NCBI RefSeq assembly: GCF_007289895.1
Contig: NZ_CP041660.1
Coordinates: 3,472,001 to 3,536,000 of the forward strand
Source of the DNA: Catenovulum sediminis
Lineage (GTDB): Bacteria; Pseudomonadota; Gammaproteobacteria; Enterobacterales; Alteromonadaceae
Direction of reading: 5' to 3'
Length of the DNA: 64,000 bases
Shown piece after piece: positions 19,005 through 28,351 of this stretch; within the stretch, counting starts at the first letter, position 1; the number at the start of each line of letters is the position of its first letter. A model generated the notes under the pieces. It made no database searches and was not told the DNA's origin. It saw only the letters and a program-made list of their open reading frames with translations. The translations under genes and the position numbers were made by a program.

Positions 19005-19972
19005 TGACTACAGATAATTCCTCTGACAATTTTAAAGAATTTCATTCCTTTATGGGAATGTTGCAAAACCTAGATGTTGGATTAGTTGTGTTAGACAGAG
19101 AGTACAATATTCAGCTGTGGAATAACTTTATGGAAAGCCATAGTGGGTTGCACCCTTATGAGGTAAGAGATCAATTATTATTTGATATTTTTACCGAAAT
19201 AAATGAGGAATGGTTTCGACATAAAGCTGAATGTGTTTTTCAACTAAACACTAGAGCTTTTACAACATGGGAACAAAGGCCCTATTTGTTTAAGTTTAAA
19301 AATTATCGACCCATCACAGGCTCTGCAGAGTTCATGTATCAAAATGTGACTATTATTCCACTTGATTCGTCCGTCGGTGTGGTAGAAAGAATAGGCATTA
19401 TTGTTTACGACGTAACAGATGTTGCAGTTAACCGAATTGAATTAAAAGCGGTAAATGATGAATTAAAACGATTGTCGCGCACAGATAAGCTTACCGGTTT
19501 ATTTAACCGCGGATATTGGGAAGAATGTTTAAGTAAAGAATTTAAAAGAGCGAAGCGGTATGAGCAGGTCAGTTCACTGATTATGTTTGATATTGATCAT
19601 TTTAAACATGTAAATGATCAATACGGGCATCCAGCGGGTGATGCCGCGATAAAAAACACCGCTGATGCATTAATCATGAACATGCGGGAAACAGATGTAG
19701 CAGGTCGTTACGGTGGTGAAGAATATGCGATAGTGTTAATTAACACAAGTGCTGAGCAAGCCAAAATATTTGCCGAACGCTTGCGTAAGCATATTGAAGA
19801 ATCTGTTGTTCATTATCAGGATATTTCATTTCAATACACTGTAAGTTTAGGGATTGCTGAGCTCAGTGATGGGATTAGCAATCATGAAGAATGGATGGAA
19901 GCAGCCGATCATGCTTTATATCAATCGAAAGAAGGCGGTCGAAATTGCGTGAGTGTCTACAAGGGTAAATAA
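19004..19972 (+). CDS. PAS-GGDEF diguanylate cyclase
   Basis: 322 residues, soluble, no membrane segment. The N-terminal PAS-like sensor (about 14-145) includes NLDVGLVVLDREYNIQLWN and a C-terminal VYDVTDVA. The GGDEF domain starts with LSRTDKLTGLFNRGYWEE. The signature reads GGEEY (237-241), with Tyr in the last position in place of Phe. An inhibitory I-site RETD (228-231) lies five residues before it, so product inhibition is likely. The enzyme would make cyclic di-GMP. Coupled start with the CheC-like gene. Confidence 0.93.
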   Translation: MTTDNSSDNFKEFHSFMGMLQNLDVGLVVLDREYNIQLWNNFMESHSGLHPYEVRDQLLFDIFTEINEEWFRHKAECVFQLNTRAFTTWEQRPYLFKFKNYRPITGSAEFMYQNVTIIPLDSSVGVVERIGIIVYDVTDVAVNRIELKAVNDELKRLSRTDKLTGLFNRGYWEECLSKEFKRAKRYEQVSSLIMFDIDHFKHVNDQYGHPAGDAAIKNTADALIMNMRETDVAGRYGGEEYAIVLINTSAEQAKIFAERLRKHIEESVVHYQDISFQYTVSLGIAELSDGISNHEEWMEAADHALYQSKEGGRNCVSVYKGK

Positions 19973-20017
19973 CATATGCCCAGCTAGCAAAACAAAGGTC
20001 AATATTCTCCCCTCTGT

Positions 20018-20056
20018 GCGAAACTAAGTAATTTTTGGTTTCGCGTTAAATTACTT
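20018..20056. repeat. Two overlapping inverted repeats after the cyclase gene
   Basis: GCGAAAC (20018-20024) pairs with GTTTCGC (20038-20044), and AAGTAATTT (20026-20034) pairs perfectly with AAATTACTT (20048-20056). The two stems overlap, so only one can form at a time. No clear U-tract follows. It may be a weak terminator for the three-gene unit upstream. Confidence 0.4.
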
Positions 20057-20162
20057 CTCTTACTACTTGATTTTTACCACTGTTGCACATATGTAACTGC
20101 TTTGTGGTATAACCACTTAATTTAATTTATTAATTTGCGATAAACTATGGAGAGATGCGCCT

Positions 20163-21086
20163 ATGATCCAAATAACAAATTTAACAAAGAAATTTGGTGA
20201 TTTTGTAGCAGTCGATAATTTAAACCTAGAAATTAAAGCAGGTGATATTGTTGGGTTTTTAGGACCCAATGGGGCCGGTAAGTCAACCTCGATGAAAATG
20301 ATCACTGGCTTTTTAGAACCTTCCTCTGGTGAAATTAAAATTAATGATAAAAACTTAAAAGCCGCGCCAATTGAAATTAAACAAAAAATTGGTTATTTGC
20401 CGGAAGGGGCACCAGCCTATGGTGACATGACGGTATTACAATTTTTATCTTTTATTGCAGATACACGTGGCCTAAAAAAAGCACAAAAAAAACAGAAGCT
20501 GCAAGAAGTTGTCGATAAAGTAGAACTGCAATCTGTGCTAAATCGACAAATTGATAACCTATCTAAAGGCTTTAAGCGTCGAGTAGGCTTAGCTCAGGCG
20601 ATTATCCATGATCCTCAGGTATTAATCTTAGATGAGCCAACAGATGGATTAGACCCAAATCAAAAACACCAAGTACGAGCGTTAATCAAAAATCTCTCTA
20701 AAGATAAAATCGTTATTATTTCAACTCATATTCTTGAAGAGGTCTCTGCCGTTTGCAATAGAGCGGTAATTATCGCGAAAGGTAAAAAAGTATTTGATGG
20801 TACGCCATTTGAGCTTCAATCGAAATCTAAATACAACCAAGCATTGAATGTTGAGTTTGAAGGGCAATTACCGGATATATCACAATTAAAACTGGCACCG
20901 GGAGTCACAGACGTTGTGCAACGGACAGATACCATGATTTCTATTTTATCACACGAAAGTTATGGCAATATATTCCCCCAAATTATGGATTTAATTCACC
21001 TTCAAGGGTGGTCTATTAAAGCCATGTATAACGAACAGGGGCAACTAGATGATGTATTTAGAGAGCTTACACAAGAGGTTGCATAA
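20163..21086 (+). CDS. ABC transporter ATP-binding protein (GldA-like)
   Basis: 307 residues. A complete nucleotide-binding domain shows Walker A GPNGAGKST, signature LSKGFKRRVGLAQA, Walker B LILDEPTDGLDP and switch STHILEE. A C-terminal extension of about 80 residues follows, as in GldA/CcmA-type ATPases paired with ABC-2 permeases. It starts with an ATG behind GGAGAG. It is the first gene of a four-gene unit with a GldF-like permease, a GldG-like auxiliary protein and a DUF4340 protein. The cargo is unknown. Confidence 0.92.
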   Translation: MIQITNLTKKFGDFVAVDNLNLEIKAGDIVGFLGPNGAGKSTSMKMITGFLEPSSGEIKINDKNLKAAPIEIKQKIGYLPEGAPAYGDMTVLQFLSFIADTRGLKKAQKKQKLQEVVDKVELQSVLNRQIDNLSKGFKRRVGLAQAIIHDPQVLILDEPTDGLDPNQKHQVRALIKNLSKDKIVIISTHILEEVSAVCNRAVIIAKGKKVFDGTPFELQSKSKYNQALNVEFEGQLPDISQLKLAPGVTDVVQRTDTMISILSHESYGNIFPQIMDLIHLQGWSIKAMYNEQGQLDDVFRELTQEVA

Positions 21087-21089
21087 AAG

Positions 21090-21818
21090 ATGACCACAGT
21101 AATTTTTAAAAGAGAATTTTGCAGTTTTTTTGCAACACCCGTTGCGTACGTATTTATTTTTATGTTTTTAATGTTAAGTGGTGTTTTTACTTTTTATTTA
21201 GGTAATTTTTACGAAAGAGGACAGTCTGATCTGCAACCTTTTTTCAATTTTTTACCTTGGCTATATTTATTTCTGGTGCCTGCAATCGCAATGAAAAGCT
21301 GGGCTGAAGAAAGAAAAAGCGGCACCATTGAACTGCTTATCACTTTACCAATTAGCTGTTGGCAGGCTGTGTTAGGCAAGTTTTTTGCGACTTGGGCTAT
21401 CTTAGGACTTTCTCTAATTTTGACATTTCCTTTATGGGTGACCGTAAATTATTTAGGACAGCCAGATAATGGCAGCATATTAGCCGCATATATCGGTAGT
21501 TGGTTGATGGCCGGCGCTTTTCTAGCCATTGGTAACTGCATGTCAGCACTGAGTAAAAATCAAGTGGTAGCATTTATTCTAACCGTAGTGGTTTGCTTTG
21601 CTTTTGTTTTAAGTGGAACGACTATGGTTCTATCTTCATTAAAAGGATATGTACCAGCCATAGTGTTGGACACAGTTGCCTCATTCAGCTTTTTGTCGCA
21701 TTTTGAAGCTATTTCAAAAGGTGTGTTGAGCTTGAAAGATATTATGTATTTTGTTTTGGTTATTTTTATATGGCTATTTGCGTGTCATATTTTGGTAGAA
21801 CAGAAAAAAGCGGACTAA
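21090..21818 (+). CDS. ABC transporter permease (GldF-like, ABC-2 type)
   Basis: 242 residues with about six hydrophobic segments. It begins TTVIFKREFCSFFATPVAYVFIF, and the loop AMKSWAEERKSGTIELLITLPISCWQAVLGK is characteristic of ABC-2/GldF permeases. It lies 3 bases after the ATPase gene and would form the membrane channel with it. In Bacteroidetes the homologous GldAFG serves gliding; in gammaproteobacteria its role is not established. Confidence 0.88.
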   Translation: MTTVIFKREFCSFFATPVAYVFIFMFLMLSGVFTFYLGNFYERGQSDLQPFFNFLPWLYLFLVPAIAMKSWAEERKSGTIELLITLPISCWQAVLGKFFATWAILGLSLILTFPLWVTVNYLGQPDNGSILAAYIGSWLMAGAFLAIGNCMSALSKNQVVAFILTVVVCFAFVLSGTTMVLSSLKGYVPAIVLDTVASFSFLSHFEAISKGVLSLKDIMYFVLVIFIWLFACHILVEQKKAD

Positions 21819-21831
21819 CAGAGATTTGCAG

Positions 21832-23667
21832 ATGAAAAAATTAAACACATCAATTGGCTTGTTTGCGTTGGCTCTCATATTTTTCGGCGCAGTTTTATTA
21901 AACAACTTATTATTAAATCCGTATCGCATTGACTTAACTGAAAATAAAGTTTTTAGCTTGTCGGAAGGTTCTAAAGCGGTCCTAAAAAAGATAGACGAAC
22001 CGGTTAATCTCTATTTTTTCTTTTCAGAAAAAACGTCCGAAGGGCTCACCCAAATTCGTAGTTATGCCGAACGCGTTAAAAACCTGCTAGAAGAATATCA
22101 ATTGCACAGCAATGGTAAAATTAAGTTGCATGTCATAGATCCAGAGCCTTTTTCAGAAAATGAAGACATGGCTGCAGAATTTGGACTAACGGCGGCTCCC
22201 GTAGGTAATTTGGGAGATAACTTATATTTTGGATTAGGTGGTCGAAATGCACTCGATGATCAAGAAATTATTGCATTTTTTGACCCGTCAAAAGAAGAAT
22301 TTCTTGAATACGACATTAGTAAATTGATTAACAGTCTAGTTGATCCCAATGCGATTAAAGTGAGCATAATAACTGATCTACCAATTGCCGGTGGATCTGA
22401 TCCGGCGATGATGAACCCAATGATGATGAATCAAGCACAGCAGCCTTGGGTGTTTTATCAGCAACTTCAGCAATTGTATGAAACGGAAGTTTTGGCTGCC
22501 GATGCATCGGAAATACCAGCTCAGACGGATGTATTAATGTTAATTAATCCAACAGAGCCTAGTGATGCGTTAAAATATTCTATTGATCAATTTATTATGC
22601 AAGGTGGGAATGTACTTGCATTTATCGATCCGCATACTGAATCAAGTCCGGCTGGTGTAAGTCAGCAAAGTGGTTTACAGGCTTTTTTAGACACTTGGGG
22701 TGTTGAGTTTGACGCCAGTCAAATTGTCCTTGATGCATCTGCTGCGTTGGAGATCCGTATGCCATCTGGTGGCAGTGGTAAACATTTTGCGTATCTTGGT
22801 TTAAATCGACAGTTAATTTCTGAAAAAGATACGGTAACTGGACAACTTGAATCCATTAATGGCGCCTCATTTGGTTATTTAGCCAAAAAACAAGATGCAG
22901 ATATTAATTTTGAACCTTTGTTTGAATCGAGCCCATATACAAATACTACAAATAGTATGCTGTATTCTAGCATGCGTGATCCACAAAGGTTGCAGCAAAA
23001 CTTTGTACCGGACAACCAAACTAAAGTGCTAGCTGCTCGCATTAGCGGTCAATTAACCTCAGTTTTTAAGGATAATGAAGAATATAAAAACACAGCGGGT
23101 TTCGTAGACAAAACCAGTGAAGCCAATGTTATTTTGGTTGCGGATGCCGATTTACTAGCAGATAGATTTTGGGTACAAAAAAGTAGCTTCTTCGGTCAAA
23201 GCATCGCAACGCCATTTGCCAACAATGGTGATTTTGTAGCTAATTCAGTAGAAAATTTAGGTGGTAGTTCAGAGCTTATTAGTATCAGAGCGCGCGGCAA
23301 GTTTTCTCGGCCATTTACACGAGTCAATGAAATCGAAGTTCAGGCTGAAGCTAAATTCAGAGAAAAAGAACAAGAATTACAAGCAAGACTGAGTGAGACA
23401 GAGCAAAAATTATCTGAGCTTCAAAGTCAAATTGGTGAAGGCGGTAAGTTAGTATTGAATCAAGAGCAGCAACAAGCCATTGATTCTTTTATTGCCGAAA
23501 AATTATCAATCCGTAAGTCTTTGCGTGAAGTTCAACATCAATTAAACAAAGATATAGAAGCGCTTGGCAGTTGGTTAAAGTTTATCAATGTGATAGTGGC
23601 GCCATTGTTTTTAACTATTCTGTTGTACTTTTTAAGCCTAGCTTTTAAAAGAAGAAAAATAGCTTAA
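21832..23667 (+). CDS. GldG-family ABC transporter auxiliary protein
   Basis: 611 residues from the ATG at 21832, which I prefer to an in-frame TTG two codons earlier. One membrane segment lies near the N-terminus (about 8-30) and one near the C-terminus (about 585-605). Between them is a large periplasmic domain beginning PYRIDLTENKVFSLSEGSKAVLKKIDEPVNLYFFFSEK, typical of the GldG/ABC_transp_aux family. A coiled coil with heptad-like Glu/Lys/Gln content (about 505-580) precedes the last membrane segment. It is the third gene of the ABC unit. Confidence 0.88.
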   Translation: MKKLNTSIGLFALALIFFGAVLLNNLLLNPYRIDLTENKVFSLSEGSKAVLKKIDEPVNLYFFFSEKTSEGLTQIRSYAERVKNLLEEYQLHSNGKIKLHVIDPEPFSENEDMAAEFGLTAAPVGNLGDNLYFGLGGRNALDDQEIIAFFDPSKEEFLEYDISKLINSLVDPNAIKVSIITDLPIAGGSDPAMMNPMMMNQAQQPWVFYQQLQQLYETEVLAADASEIPAQTDVLMLINPTEPSDALKYSIDQFIMQGGNVLAFIDPHTESSPAGVSQQSGLQAFLDTWGVEFDASQIVLDASAALEIRMPSGGSGKHFAYLGLNRQLISEKDTVTGQLESINGASFGYLAKKQDADINFEPLFESSPYTNTTNSMLYSSMRDPQRLQQNFVPDNQTKVLAARISGQLTSVFKDNEEYKNTAGFVDKTSEANVILVADADLLADRFWVQKSSFFGQSIATPFANNGDFVANSVENLGGSSELISIRARGKFSRPFTRVNEIEVQAEAKFREKEQELQARLSETEQKLSELQSQIGEGGKLVLNQEQQQAIDSFIAEKLSIRKSLREVQHQLNKDIEALGSWLKFINVIVAPLFLTILLYFLSLAFKRRKIA

Positions 23668-23679
23668 TGGAGTAATGCA

Positions 23680-24717
23680 ATGAATCTGAATAAAGCAATT
23701 TTATTGTTATTAATTGGCTTAGCAGTCATCGCCGTAGGCATTTTTTATCCTCAATCTGAAAATTCTGATGCACAAGTTAAAACGCCTTGGCTTAATATTT
23801 CAGAGCAACAAACAAACAATTTAAAAGGTGTTCGCATCTATGACGAAAGTCATCAATTGATGATAGATGCACAGCTAATAAACGGTGATTGGTTAATGTA
23901 CAACAAAGCGAATTACCCAATAGATGCAAAACAGCTGGCTCAATGGTTTAAAGATGTTTCATCCGCGGTAAATATTGAAGCTAAAACCAGCAAGCAAGAA
24001 AATTTTGCAGTTTTAGGCTTAGCGGAGAATGCGTCAGAAACAGAGGGAAATGGGCGAAAAGTTGAGCTAGAATTTGCAAGTGGTAAATCTATTTCATTTT
24101 TGTTGGGTAAACGGGCAAATAGTGGGCGTTATGCGCGTTTAAGCGGTAAAAATCAGACTTGGTTGTTAGATACTGCTATCAATGTACCAAACACAGCACA
24201 AACTTGGTTAGATAAGCAGGTTTTTGATCTTGAGCAAGACGAAGTTGCTACAGTTTCAGCCAGTGAAAATGATAAATTACGTTGGACGATTACCGCACAA
24301 GCGCCTAGTGAAGAAACGGAAGAAGCTAAAAGTGCGAGCGATACTTTCGTGCTATTAGATATTCCACCAAACCGAGAATTACAATATGCTTCTATTGTGC
24401 CTAGCTATCTGGACTCGTTATTGAGTTTGCGGTTTGAAGATGTCTCAACGCAAGACAATACCTTATGGGAGAATTTAGATACCTTTACGGTGGATGTCGA
24501 ATTATCCGACAACAGAAATTTCACTTTGCACTTTTTAGAGCAAGAGGAGACTCGGTGGTTAAAAGTTGAAGGGTTAGATGATAAATTTAATAATTGGCAA
24601 TTTACGTTAGCCACTTATCAATTTAATAACTTAAACAAAGTCATGGAAGATTTTTTAAAACCCTTGCCTGACGAAACCGACGAAAACACGAATGGGCGTG
24701 TCGACTCTGAAAAGTAA
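23680..24717 (+). CDS. DUF4340 domain-containing protein
   Basis: 345 residues. An N-terminal membrane anchor (about 5-23) is followed by a repetitive beta-rich periplasmic domain with WLNISEQQTNNLKGVRIYDES and LLGKRANSGRYARLSGKNQTWLLD, the recognisable DUF4340 pattern. The C-terminus is strongly acidic (PDETDENTNGRVDSEK). It directly follows the GldG-like gene with a 12-base gap and belongs to the same unit, as DUF4340 proteins commonly do. Molecular function unknown. Confidence 0.85.
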   Translation: MNLNKAILLLLIGLAVIAVGIFYPQSENSDAQVKTPWLNISEQQTNNLKGVRIYDESHQLMIDAQLINGDWLMYNKANYPIDAKQLAQWFKDVSSAVNIEAKTSKQENFAVLGLAENASETEGNGRKVELEFASGKSISFLLGKRANSGRYARLSGKNQTWLLDTAINVPNTAQTWLDKQVFDLEQDEVATVSASENDKLRWTITAQAPSEETEEAKSASDTFVLLDIPPNRELQYASIVPSYLDSLLSLRFEDVSTQDNTLWENLDTFTVDVELSDNRNFTLHFLEQEETRWLKVEGLDDKFNNWQFTLATYQFNNLNKVMEDFLKPLPDETDENTNGRVDSEK

Positions 24718-24746
24718 TGATTTTGGCATCATTACTCTAATTTAAT

Positions 24747-24778
24747 AGCCGTTTACTGATGTACATGAGTAAACGGCT
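24747..24778. terminator. Stem-loop after the ABC gene unit
   Basis: AGCCGTTTACT and AGTAAACGGCT form a perfect 11-bp stem with a 10-base loop, 29 bases after the DUF4340 stop. The 3' side is followed by As rather than Ts, so it is a hairpin that may stall polymerase or protect the mRNA end rather than a textbook terminator. Confidence 0.5.
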
Positions 24779-24938
24779 AAAAAACAACCTCATTTTTTCT
24801 ATGTAATTAAACTGACTTATATATGTGCTGCAATCACTAAAACCTGAAAGCTTTTACTGACTCGTGACTTTCTAGTGGCTTTCGATTCTTTCCACTAAAA
24901 TTTACATAAAAACAGTCAAGCGCGTCAGGATCCTAGTT

Positions 24939-25988
24939 ATGGTGAACAGTACGAGGATTATAGTGAGTCTGAAATTTGTCGATAATTACCTTCCTGAACT
25001 TAAACAGCTCGAACACCTTATTGAGTTATCAAATACTCAATTACGACAGCAAACACTTGCTCATGTTAATTACAATGAACACTTGTTTCCAATTTACGCT
25101 TTGTCATTAGGCAGTGAAAAGCAAAATGCGCCCGTTATTACATTTGTTGGTGGGGTGCATGGTCTAGAACGGATTGGCACACAAGTTCTGTTAGCATTTT
25201 TAGAAAGTGTAATCGGGCGTCTTGCGTGGGACAAAAGCTTAAATTTTTTATTGGAAAATGTGCGCCTGAACTTTGTACCTTTGGTTAATCCGGTTGGCAT
25301 GGCGTGTCATAAGCGCTCGAATGGTAATGGGGTAGACCTTATGAGAAATGCACCTGTTAACAGTGATGAAAAAACTGCGTTTTTAGTTGGAGGTCAAAGA
25401 ATTTCACCGCGTATACCTTGGTATCGCGGTAAAAGTGGCGAACCGATGCAAACCGAAGCACAAGCTCTAAGCAGTTTTATTCGTGATGATTCTTTTCACG
25501 CGCCTTTCAGCCTAGTGTTAGATTGTCATAGTGGGTTTGGTTTACATGATAGAATTTGGTTTCCGTATGCAAAAAGCAAATTTCAGCCGATTCAACATAT
25601 AGGTGAAGTTTTTCACTTACGTGATTTATTATTTCAAGCCTACCCATATCATACGTATAAATTTGAACCGCAAGCAAAACATTATCTATGTCACGGTGAC
25701 TTATGGGACTATTTGTACGAAGAATCGTTGCAGCATAATACTGTCTTTTTACCTTTAACTTTAGAGATGGGATCTTGGCGTTGGGTAAAGAAAAATCCAC
25801 TGCAATTATTGAAAAGTGTAGGATTATTTCATCCGGTTAAACCACATAGAGTGAAAAGAGTATTACGTAGTCACCTAGTTTTAATGGAGTTTCTAATTAG
25901 AGCTGTCGCTTCTTACCCCAATTGGTTAGAAGATGGCAAAAGTTTAAACATGGACCAAAAAGCAACCCAGTTATGGTATGACAACTAA
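24939..25988 (+). CDS. M14-family zinc carboxypeptidase-like protein
   Basis: 349 residues, no signal peptide. The metal-site motif of M14 carboxypeptidases is visible as GGVHGLERIG (His74, Glu77), with NFVPLVNPVGM following as in the family, and the third ligand in LVLDCHSGFG (about His187). TLEMGSWRW near residue 277 may supply the catalytic Glu. Substrate is unknown; related proteins are annotated as DUF2817 or succinylglutamate desuccinylase-like. A GTG at 24963 with GAGG upstream is an alternative start. The stop codon overlaps the next gene's ATG (TAATG). Confidence 0.8.
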   Translation: MVNSTRIIVSLKFVDNYLPELKQLEHLIELSNTQLRQQTLAHVNYNEHLFPIYALSLGSEKQNAPVITFVGGVHGLERIGTQVLLAFLESVIGRLAWDKSLNFLLENVRLNFVPLVNPVGMACHKRSNGNGVDLMRNAPVNSDEKTAFLVGGQRISPRIPWYRGKSGEPMQTEAQALSSFIRDDSFHAPFSLVLDCHSGFGLHDRIWFPYAKSKFQPIQHIGEVFHLRDLLFQAYPYHTYKFEPQAKHYLCHGDLWDYLYEESLQHNTVFLPLTLEMGSWRWVKKNPLQLLKSVGLFHPVKPHRVKRVLRSHLVLMEFLIRAVASYPNWLEDGKSLNMDQKATQLWYDN

Positions 25989-26742
25989 TGAACAAGATAA
26001 ATGCCATCGTATTACTTAGAGGGTTAATGCGGGAACACAGGCATTGGGGGACTTTAGTGAGAAACTAAAACAAAGTTTACCGGGTTTGCCTATCGTAGCG
26101 CTTGATGTTCCTGGAAATGGCGATCTTAATGAAGAAAAATCTAAGCTTAATATTCATGATGTGAGTGAGTTTTTGCATCAGTGCATGCAGCAGCGCTACG
26201 GCAAAAATTATAAAGTTGCCATAGTATCTATTTCTATGGGGGCGATGGTCGCATTGGATTGGGCAAACAGTTTTCGACAGCATGTTTTAGCGATCACTTT
26301 AATTAACACCAGCGTTGCCGGTTATTTGCCTTTCTATCGCAGACTGAAAAGCCAAAATTATTACAAGATATTAAAAGCTTTGTTTAGCGGTATTGAGCAA
26401 AGAGAACGACTAATACTAGAAATGACCAGTAACCAAAAAATAATACCAGAACGGTTAGACGAGCGGGTCAATATAGCGAAGTCAGCTCCGGTCAAGCGTA
26501 TTAACTTTATTCGTCAGTTAATCTCAGCTGCACGGTTTAAAATTTGTAAACAGCCAGACGTTGCAATACAAATTTTATATTCAAAAAATGATAATTTGGT
26601 TGATCCTAAATGTTCAATGGTGCTAGCAAAAGAGTGGGGCGTTGAAGTAGCTGAAACATGCGATGGGGGACACGACTTAACCTTGGATAATCCTGATTGG
26701 GTACTGCAGCAATTCCTAATTTTTTATAAGGGCTTAAACTAA
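25988..26742 (+). CDS. Alpha/beta hydrolase, frameshifted near the 5' end
   Basis: The natural start is the ATG at 25988, overlapping the previous stop (TAATG). That frame reads MNKINAIVLLRGLMREHRHWG and then ends at a TAA at 26066. The next frame continues the protein seamlessly from DFSEKLKQSLPGLPIVALDVPGNGD to 26742. The break is in the run of five G at 26046-26050; six would restore one frame of about 251 residues. The hydrolase has the strand-helix IVSISMGAMVAL, with Ser in SISMG where GxSxG is usual, and likely Asp and His in NDNLVDP and CDGGHDLTLD. It may be a sequencing error, a recent mutation or slippage. Without the first 20 codons the first core strand is lost. Confidence 0.7.
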
Positions 26743-26747
26743 GTTAG

Positions 26748-26779
26748 AAAAAAGCCGTATTAACTTAAATTAATACGGC
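26748..26779 (-). terminator. Rho-independent terminator of pykA
   Basis: Read on the minus strand, GCCGTATTAA, a 6-base loop and TTAATACGGC form a perfect 10-bp stem followed by TTTTTT. It lies 31 bases after the pykA stop. On the plus strand, for the hydrolase gene, no U-tract follows. Confidence 0.88.
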
Positions 26780-26809
26780 CAGTCATTCACTCAATAGAAT
26801 AAGTTTTAA

Positions 26810-28246
26810 TTAACTCACGCGGACTAACTTTAATGTATTGGTCGCGCCAACTGTTTCCATTGCATCACCATGCGTGATAATCACTAAGTCACCTTTTTCT
26901 AAGTGACCAGCATCTTTCAATGTTGCTAATACATCATTGCTTAGAGACGCAGGATTTGATTTAGTTGAATCGAAGAAGTATGGTTGAACACCACGATATA
27001 ATGCACACGTTGTGAGTGATTTTTCGTGACGAGACAAAGCGAAAATGCGAATGCCTGAGCTGATTCTAGACATCAATTTCGCAGTACTACCTGACTCTGT
27101 CAAACAGACAATCGCTTTAACATCATTGGTATGATTTGCAGCATACATTGCCGATAGCGCCGTTGTTTCTGAGATAGATGTAAATTCTTCACTTAATCTA
27201 TGTTTAGACGCTAACACACTAGGGTGTTTTTCGGCACCAACACATACACCAGCCATCGACTCAACCGTTTCAAGCGGGTAGGCACCTGAAGCAGTTTCAC
27301 CTGATAACATAACCGCATCAGTTCCATCTAACACTGCGTTTGCAACATCCATAACCTCTGCACGAGTCGGCATCGGATTTTCTATCATGGATTCCATCAT
27401 TTGAGTTGCAGTAATAACCGCTCGATTTAACTGACGTGAACGCGAAATCAGTTTCTTTTGCTTGCTTACTAATGCAGGGTCACCAATTTCTACGCCCAAG
27501 TCGCCACGGGCAACCATGACTACATCACAGTTGGTAATAATGTCATCGATTGCTTCGTCTGTCTCTACTGTTTCAGCACGTTCTACTTTAGCGACGATTT
27601 GTGCATCTAAACCCGCTTCTTGAGCGAGTTGACGCGCATAAACTAAATCTGCACCGGATTGTGGGAAAGAAACAGCTAAAAAATCGACACCAATCTTAGC
27701 TGCTAATTTAATATCGTCTTTATCTTTTTCAGTTAATGCTGGAGCAGATAAACCACCACCTAGTTTGTTGATGCCTTTTTTATCTGAAAGCTTGCCACCA
27801 ATTTTTACCTTAGTGATTATTTTATTGCCTTCAACCTGAACAACGGTTAACTGGACACGACCGTCATCTAACAATAGTGTATCGCCACTAACAACATCAT
27901 TTACCAAGTCTTTATAGTCAAGACCAACAGATTCTTTAGTGCCTTCACCTTTGCCTAAATCAGCATCAAGGATAAATTGCTCACCAACTGTTAAATGAAT
28001 TGGTCCATCTTTAAATGTAGACACGCGGATTTTTGGACCTTGTAAGTCACCTAAAATACCAACATAACGGCCTAATGATTTTGCAATTTCTCTTACATTT
28101 TCAGCACGTTGAATGTGATCTTCCGGAACACCGTGTGAAAAATTCATGCGAACAACATTTGCTCCAGCTTCGATAATTTTTCTTAAATTGTCGTCTCTGT
28201 CTGTTGCTGGACCTAAAGTTGTTACAATTTTCGTTCTTCTAAACAT
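26810..28246 (-). CDS. pykA: Pyruvate kinase
   Basis: 478 residues. It converts phosphoenolpyruvate and ADP to pyruvate and ATP. The sequence begins [20 protein letters not shown] like E. coli PykA (type II) and shows VRMNFSHG, the metal/substrate segment [13 protein letters not shown] and the active-site helix [20 protein letters not shown] with [13 protein letters not shown] chose the ATG at 28246, which has GGGAG 8 bases upstream; a TTG five codons earlier overlaps that site. It is transcribed in the same direction as hexR, 105 bases downstream of it, and ends at its own terminator. Confidence 0.97.
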   Translation of the reverse strand: MFRRTKIVTTLGPATDRDDNLRKIIEAGANVVRMNFSHGVPEDHIQRAENVREIAKSLGRYVGILGDLQGPKIRVSTFKDGPIHLTVGEQFILDADLGKGEGTKESVGLDYKDLVNDVVSGDTLLLDDGRVQLTVVQVEGNKIITKVKIGGKLSDKKGINKLGGGLSAPALTEKDKDDIKLAAKIGVDFLAVSFPQSGADLVYARQLAQEAGLDAQIVAKVERAETVETDEAIDDIITNCDVVMVARGDLGVEIGDPALVSKQKKLISRSRQLNRAVITATQMMESMIENPMPTRAEVMDVANAVLDGTDAVMLSGETASGAYPLETVESMAGVCVGAEKHPSVLASKHRLSEEFTSISETTALSAMYAANHTNDVKAIVCLTESGSTAKLMSRISSGIRIFALSRHEKSLTTCALYRGVQPYFFDSTKSNPASLSNDVLATLKDAGHLEKGDLVIITHGDAMETVGATNTLKLVRVS

Positions 28247-28351
28247 TCGCTTGGCTCCCAAATATGCGATAGTGTGTGGGATAAATTAACATCTGATGAA
28301 ATTATACTGAATTACCTCAGATGATTAGTTAAACATTGATGACATAACAAA

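Noticed and set aside
28300-28322. HexR site upstream of pykA
   Set aside because: The best candidate on the minus strand (GGTAATTCAGTATAA) matches only about 10 of 15 consensus positions, too weak to claim.
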